DNA of 51,130 bases from the NCBI GenBank assembly GCA_045628725.1, contig JAZQPT010000110.1, forward strand, positions 1 to 51,130. Direction: 5' to 3'. The position numbers and the translations under genes were made by a program. The DNA is from JACQGD01 sp045628725. Lineage in GTDB: Bacteria; Patescibacteriota; Saccharimonadia; Saccharimonadales; Saccharimonadaceae. Shown here piece after piece: positions 47,526 to 51,130 of the stretch. The notes beneath the pieces were generated by a model. The model was given only the letters and a program-made list of their open reading frames with translations, made no database searches and was not told the DNA's origin. Each line of letters opens with the position of its first letter. The stretch's first letter is position 1.

Positions 47526-48614
47526 ATGATCAAACTAAAAACGCCAAAACTATTTTCGGCGATCGGACCGTGGATCCATCGTCACCACACTGCAACCTAT
47601 GCGATTGCCGCTGTAATCGTTCTGTTGACTGCAGCTGGCGTATCTGCCGTTTTATTCTACAAAAAACCCGCACCCGTCAATCAGTCTGTTCCTATTGTCG
47701 TTAAAAAAGTCGCTCCGCCGGTCAAATACTATTCGCCACTTACCGGCCTGGAAGTCCCCGACCAAGCTACAACAAAAAAGCCCGCAACGGCCATCATGAT
47801 AGAGAACAGTCCCGACGCCCGCCCTCAATCGGGACTTAAGTCATCCGGAGTGGTGTTCGAGGCTATTGCAGAAGGCGGCGTCACAAGGTTCCTAGCACTT
47901 TACCAGCAAGAAAAACCCGCCCTTATTGGCCCGGTCCGTAGCCTGCGCATGTACTACGTCGACTGGCTAGCGCCGTTCCAGGCAAGCGTCGCGCATGTGG
48001 GCGGCAGCAAATTTGCACTTGATGAGATTCGCAGCGGACGATACCGTGACATAGATCAGTTTTTTAATGCCAGTACGTATTGGCGCGCGTCTGATAGGTA
48101 CGCCCCTCATAACGTCTACACTAATTTTGAACGCTTAGATGCTTTAAATAAAGCAAAAGGCTACAACGAATCAGAAATAGCTGGGTTTGCGCGCAAAGAT
48201 CCAGCTCCGTCAAAAACACCCAATGCAACACAGATCGCTGTTTCAATTAGCGGGCCCGCCTACAACAGCGCATACAGCTATGATGCGCCAACTAACACAT
48301 ACCTCCGATCACAAGCCGGAGCACCACATAATGACCGCGAGGCTGGTCAGATTGCACCAACAACCGTCATCGCCATGTTTAGCGACATGACAAAAGTAAT
48401 GGAAGATGGCTACCGAGAACAGATCACCACGATTGGTAGTGGTCGCGCCGTCATATTCCAAGACGGTATCGCGACCGAGGCAACATGGCAAAAATCAGCA
48501 CGAAACGCACAAATAACATTCGTTGACGCTGCCGGAAAACCCGTCCAGATAAACCGTGGTCAAACTTGGATATCAGCTGTACCAAATAGAACAGGTAACG
48601 TCACATGGAAGTAA
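47526..48614 (+). CDS. DUF3048 (YerB-like) membrane-anchored protein
   Basis: 362 residues. One N-terminal helix (ATYAIAAVIVLLTAAGVSAVLF, about 23-44). The outer part has YYSPLTGLEVPDQATTKKPATAIMIENSPDARPQSGL and FEAIAEGGVTRFLALYQ, RSLRMYYVDWLAPF, the hallmarks of DUF3048/YerB proteins. Their biochemical role is not settled. It heads an operon with a histidine kinase and a receiver protein, so it may be the kinase's external sensor partner. Confidence 0.9.
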   Translation: MIKLKTPKLFSAIGPWIHRHHTATYAIAAVIVLLTAAGVSAVLFYKKPAPVNQSVPIVVKKVAPPVKYYSPLTGLEVPDQATTKKPATAIMIENSPDARPQSGLKSSGVVFEAIAEGGVTRFLALYQQEKPALIGPVRSLRMYYVDWLAPFQASVAHVGGSKFALDEIRSGRYRDIDQFFNASTYWRASDRYAPHNVYTNFERLDALNKAKGYNESEIAGFARKDPAPSKTPNATQIAVSISGPAYNSAYSYDAPTNTYLRSQAGAPHNDREAGQIAPTTVIAMFSDMTKVMEDGYREQITTIGSGRAVIFQDGIATEATWQKSARNAQITFVDAAGKPVQINRGQTWISAVPNRTGNVTWK

Positions 48615-50140
48615 ACGACACAGCACGGCATCCGTTACTGCTCCGTGATTATCTTGATCAATATAACAAACGTTCATACGCCCTTATAGTCGGAATATCT
48701 GTCAGCGTCGCATTGGTAACTTGTACACTGCTAACTTTTTTCCATTTTGTCGCCATGTTCTCATATGACTTCTGGGGAGCGTTTATCATTACTGCCTGTG
48801 TATTATCTGTTACTAACAGTGCATTATTCTGGTCATTAACGCGACCGTTTCGAGCACTAGTCCAAACTGTTGTTATGATCAGCGGCGCTCCTACAACAAA
48901 AACACCACCCAACCCCAACCAGCAACAGTACGCAGATGACGGATTCAAAGAAATCCTACAGACTCTTTACGAGCTTGCCTCTGCAAATAATCCCATTGTT
49001 ACCGTCCAGTCATCCGACGACACGCTGCAAAAAGGGCTTGATCAAACACCAACGGGAGTTGTCATCCTCGACAGCAACTTATCAATCGTCTATAGCAACA
49101 ACAAAGCACCAATTCGCATCACTCAAGATAATAAAAAGCAACTGAATGTTCTTTTTCCAGGGACAAACACCGTTGAAAAGTGGGTGAGTGACTGCCAAGA
49201 AAACGCGGTCCACGCCGAGAATACCTGGGTGCGCATTGCCGACAAGCCCCCAGGCGATAACAGTCGTAAGATTTATGATGTCGTTGGGTCCTACCAAAAA
49301 GGAAGCAATGCTGAGACGGTGCTTACATTCTTCGACAGAACAGATCAATACGCACCAGAAGAAGATGAGTTAGATTTCATATCATTTGCCGCACACGAAC
49401 TGCGCGGACCTATAACAGTTATCCGCGGCTATCTGGATGTGATCGATGAAGAATTATCGCCGTTGCTACAAAAAGACCAAGCTGAACTGATGCAGCGACT
49501 TATTGTATCTGCAAATCGGCTATCTAGCTATGTGAATAACATCTTAAATGCATCCCGATTCGACCGGCGACATTTCAAAGTTCATCTTACCGAAGAACAA
49601 CTTGATTCCGTCTACGATTCGATCAACGACGATATGCAGATGCGCGCTACTTCGCAAAACCGTATACTTTCGATCGATATCCCGAAATCACTTCCTACCG
49701 TCGCCGCTGACAAAAACAGCGTTGGCGAAGTACTATCTAACCTCATTGATAACGCCATAAAATACAGCAACGAGGGCGGACACATTACCGTCAAGGCACG
49801 GCCAATCAGTAGATTTGTCGAAGTGTCAGTGATTGACCGCGGCATCGGTATGCCAGCAAGTGTCTTGCCAAACCTCTTCCATAAATTCTATCGCTCGCAT
49901 CGATCCCGGGAAACAGTTGCTGGAACGGGGATAGGTTTATATATCAGTAAAGCAATCGTCGAATCACACGGCGGTACGATGGAGGTCAGAAGCCTAGAGA
50001 GTGAAGGCTCAACCTTCACGTTTACGCTCCCGATCTATTCAACAGTTGCAGATAAAATTAAAGCGAGTGATAATAGTAACAAATTGCTTATCGAGCACGG
50101 CGGCGGCTGGATACGAAATCATTCAATGTATAGGGGATAA
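48605..50140 (+). CDS. Sensor histidine kinase
   Basis: 511 residues, overlapping the DUF3048 gene by 10 bp. Two helices (ALIVGISVSVALVTCTLLTFF and GAFIITACVLSVTNSALFW) are followed by a PAS-like domain (about 140-245, LDQTPTGVVILDSNLSIVYSN), the H-box FISFAAHELRGPITVIRGY (His about 264), N-box LSNLIDNAIKYSNEGG, G1 VIDRGIGMP and G2 TVAGTGIGLYISKAIVESHGG. Almost no outer loop exists between the helices, which supports sensing through another protein. Confidence 0.95.
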   Translation: MEVNDTARHPLLLRDYLDQYNKRSYALIVGISVSVALVTCTLLTFFHFVAMFSYDFWGAFIITACVLSVTNSALFWSLTRPFRALVQTVVMISGAPTTKTPPNPNQQQYADDGFKEILQTLYELASANNPIVTVQSSDDTLQKGLDQTPTGVVILDSNLSIVYSNNKAPIRITQDNKKQLNVLFPGTNTVEKWVSDCQENAVHAENTWVRIADKPPGDNSRKIYDVVGSYQKGSNAETVLTFFDRTDQYAPEEDELDFISFAAHELRGPITVIRGYLDVIDEELSPLLQKDQAELMQRLIVSANRLSSYVNNILNASRFDRRHFKVHLTEEQLDSVYDSINDDMQMRATSQNRILSIDIPKSLPTVAADKNSVGEVLSNLIDNAIKYSNEGGHITVKARPISRFVEVSVIDRGIGMPASVLPNLFHKFYRSHRSRETVAGTGIGLYISKAIVESHGGTMEVRSLESEGSTFTFTLPIYSTVADKIKASDNSNKLLIEHGGGWIRNHSMYRG

Positions 50141-50145
50141 CAAAT

Positions 50146-50520
50146 ATGGCTATAAAAACAATTCTATGTATCGAAGACGACCGATTTATCGGCGAAATGT
50201 ATGTTCGTAGCCTAAAAAAGGCGGGGTACGAGATCGACTGGGTTATTGGTGGTAACGATGGCCTTATTGCAGCGCGTAATAAACATTACGACTTGATCCT
50301 GCTTGACGTCATGCTTCCAGAACGCCGCGGCGACGAAATACTTGATGCGCTCAGGGGCGGCGGCGAAGACCTTATCCCAAACACGCGCGTTATCGTATTG
50401 ACCAATTTCGAACAAGATGACGAATCTCGAATGGCAATGGAACACCGCGCTGATGCCTATTTGATCAAAGCTGAAATAACTCCCCGCAAATTACTGTCCG
50501 TCATAGAGGCGATGAACTAG
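50146..50520 (+). CDS. Single-domain response regulator
   Basis: 124 residues, CheY-like receiver only. IEDDRFIGEMYVRSL (acidic pocket), LILLDVMLPERRG (phospho-Asp about 55), VIVLTNFEQDD (Thr) and DAYLIKAEITP (Lys). It starts 5 nt after the kinase with AGGGGAT as SD. There is no DNA-binding domain, so output must be by protein contact, phosphotransfer or a separate factor. Confidence 0.95.
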   Translation: MAIKTILCIEDDRFIGEMYVRSLKKAGYEIDWVIGGNDGLIAARNKHYDLILLDVMLPERRGDEILDALRGGGEDLIPNTRVIVLTNFEQDDESRMAMEHRADAYLIKAEITPRKLLSVIEAMN

Positions 50521-50566
50521 ACAAGCTATTTCATATCTGTTAGAGTAGGGCAGAGTAAAAAAACAT

Positions 50567-50641
50567 GGTCCCGTCGTCTAACGGTTAGGACACCAGGTTC
50601 TCATCCTGGCAATCGCAGTTCGATTCTCCGCGGGATCACCA
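50567..50641 (+). tRNA. tRNA-Glu (CUC), CCA encoded
   Basis: Acceptor GGTCCCG/CGGGATC, A73 and encoded CCA. Anticodon arm CCAGG-TTCTCAT-CCTGG gives CTC. T-arm loop TTCGATT. It overlaps the 3' end of the recombinase remnant on the opposite strand. Confidence 0.97.
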
Positions 50642-50951
50642 AAATAGAATTTTCGTCGTCATCAGCCTGTTTTATAGTAGTCTTACCTCTATAAAGCGGG
50701 CTGATTTCGTTAATTATAAATTTATCGTTTTTTATGTCGTAAATAAATCCCTTGGGAAAAATGAGTTGCTGGAATTTCTGTTTGAGTGGTGAATCCATCC
50801 ATTGCTGAGCGACATTTTCCATAAACATTAATATATTGTCCCGACAGACATAGCTCAAGTCTAAAAATATAGCTCTGTGACGCGTCTTAAGACGTCTGAC
50901 AGCGACTTTGAGGCAATAATGACATATGTGTAGCTCGACAGAGTAAATCAT
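50601..50951 (-). pseudogene. Remnant of a large serine recombinase (C-terminal end)
   Basis: A 116-residue frame whose middle, ENVAQQWMDSPLKQKFQQLIFPKGFIYD, has the W-x-n-K-x-x-L-I-F-P-x-G-x-x-Y-D pattern that ends large serine site-specific recombinases, and HICHYCLKV could be a leftover of the zinc ribbon. The catalytic N-terminal domain is missing. The last residues (VIPRRIELRLPG) are simply antisense tRNA-Glu sequence. It lies between tRNA-Glu and a probable restriction-modification gene. Confidence 0.6.
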
Positions 50952-50953
50952 GG

Positions 50954-50964
50954 TAAAATATACT
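50954..50964 (+). promoter_or_regulatory. Leaderless-type -10 boxes of the 50970 gene
   Basis: TGG-TAAAAT (50954-50959) and TATACT (50959-50964), 10 and 5 nt before ATG 50970. Confidence 0.55.
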
Positions 50965-50969
50965 TCAAT

Positions 50970-51130
50970 ATGGCTAATCTTTTCGGTAGAAACAAACTTC
51001 GTGAAATAGCACAGACAATCGACACTGAATCAGTCAAGAGTTACATCGGCATCGTCAAGGAGTGGCACGAAGATTACCACAACGGCTCGCTGAGAAAAGA
51101 CAAAGAAACTTCTCGTGAGCAGGAATACAA
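50970..51130 (+). CDS. Start of a probable restriction-modification methylase (partial)
   Basis: 53 codons before the right edge: MANLFGRNKLREIAQTID, then IVKEWHEDYHNGSLRK and DKETSREQEYN. The pattern 'W...Y..G.L...KETS.EQE(F/Y)N' is typical of the N-terminus of Type IIG/Eco57I-like DNA methylase-nucleases and related defence methylases. Only the start is visible, so the product is not certain. Confidence 0.5.
   Translation, partial: MANLFGRNKLREIAQTIDTESVKSYIGIVKEWHEDYHNGSLRKDKETSREQEY

Noticed and set aside
48658..48948. 96-aa minus-strand frame in the histidine kinase gene
   Set aside because: Antisense of the two membrane helices. No promoter or ribosome site.
1..51130. CRISPR arrays, rRNA genes, complete insertion sequences or prophage
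   Set aside because: None seen: no regularly spaced repeats, no transposase frames and no phage structural genes. tmRNA, RNase P RNA and SRP RNA signatures were also looked for and not found.
1..51130. Alternative genetic code with TGA as glycine
   Set aside because: Several clear genes end in TGA with the next signal directly after it, and no core gene contains in-frame TGA.

Overview
The window looks like chromosomal DNA from a Patescibacteria/CPR bacterium, most likely Candidatus Saccharibacteria (TM7) or a close relative. This rests on gene content and style, not on a database search. There is a compact F1Fo-ATP synthase operon with a very short delta subunit, short ribosome-associated proteins, a sortase, a DUF3048 protein, a response regulator with no output domain, many small alpha/beta hydrolases, and almost no biosynthetic genes. 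TGA is used as a stop codon (for example at the end of the 12154 helicase), which argues against the TGA=Gly lineages. Known Saccharibacteria are epibionts or parasites of Actinobacteria. Two secreted PE-PPE-type serine hydrolases here, a family best known from mycolate-containing Actinobacteria, fit such a host relation.

Layout: 1-383 partial flavin reductase; 611-700 tiny basic protein resembling the AURKAIP1/COX24-type ribosomal protein; 946-2421 secreted PE-PPE hydrolase; 2667-3575 6-phosphogluconate dehydrogenase; 3600-4240 small-membrane-protein region with one apparent decayed gene; 4284-6239 branching enzyme; 6.3-12.1 kb membrane and hypothetical proteins, RlmD-like methyltransferase, lipoprotein and hydrolase; 12.2-15.5 kb UvrD-like helicase-nuclease; 15.6-16.2 kb tRNA-Pro followed by two tiny genes; 16.4-20.0 kb dihydrouridine synthase and exported proteins of unknown function; 20.1-26.8 kb ATP synthase operon; 27.1-28.5 kb second PE-PPE hydrolase; 28.8-36.8 kb glutaredoxin, ABC-F, hydrolases, glycosyltransferases and UMP kinase; 36.8-42.1 kb SmpB, exonuclease III, membrane proteins, NnrD-like protein and tRNA-Leu; 42.2-50.5 kb sortase, PEGA protein, DUF4367 protein, GluRS and a DUF3048-histidine kinase-response regulator operon; 50.6-51.1 kb tRNA-Glu, a recombinase remnant and the start of a probable restriction-modification gene.

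The strongest pattern is that genes fall into two transcription and translation styles. Most core genes have a -10 box (TATAAT/TATACT, often with an upstream TG) 5-12 nt before the ATG and no Shine-Dalgarno (SD), so their mRNAs should be leaderless or nearly so. Interspersed are about a dozen mostly single-gene units, largely exported or membrane proteins, with an SD, often a GTG start, a hairpin close to the predicted transcript 5' end, different codon choice and a strong intrinsic terminator. Several leaders also hold a tiny ORF whose AUG sits at the predicted transcription start and which overlaps the SD or start of the main gene. I read this as two gene populations with different translation entry, the second carrying the candidate host-interaction proteins.
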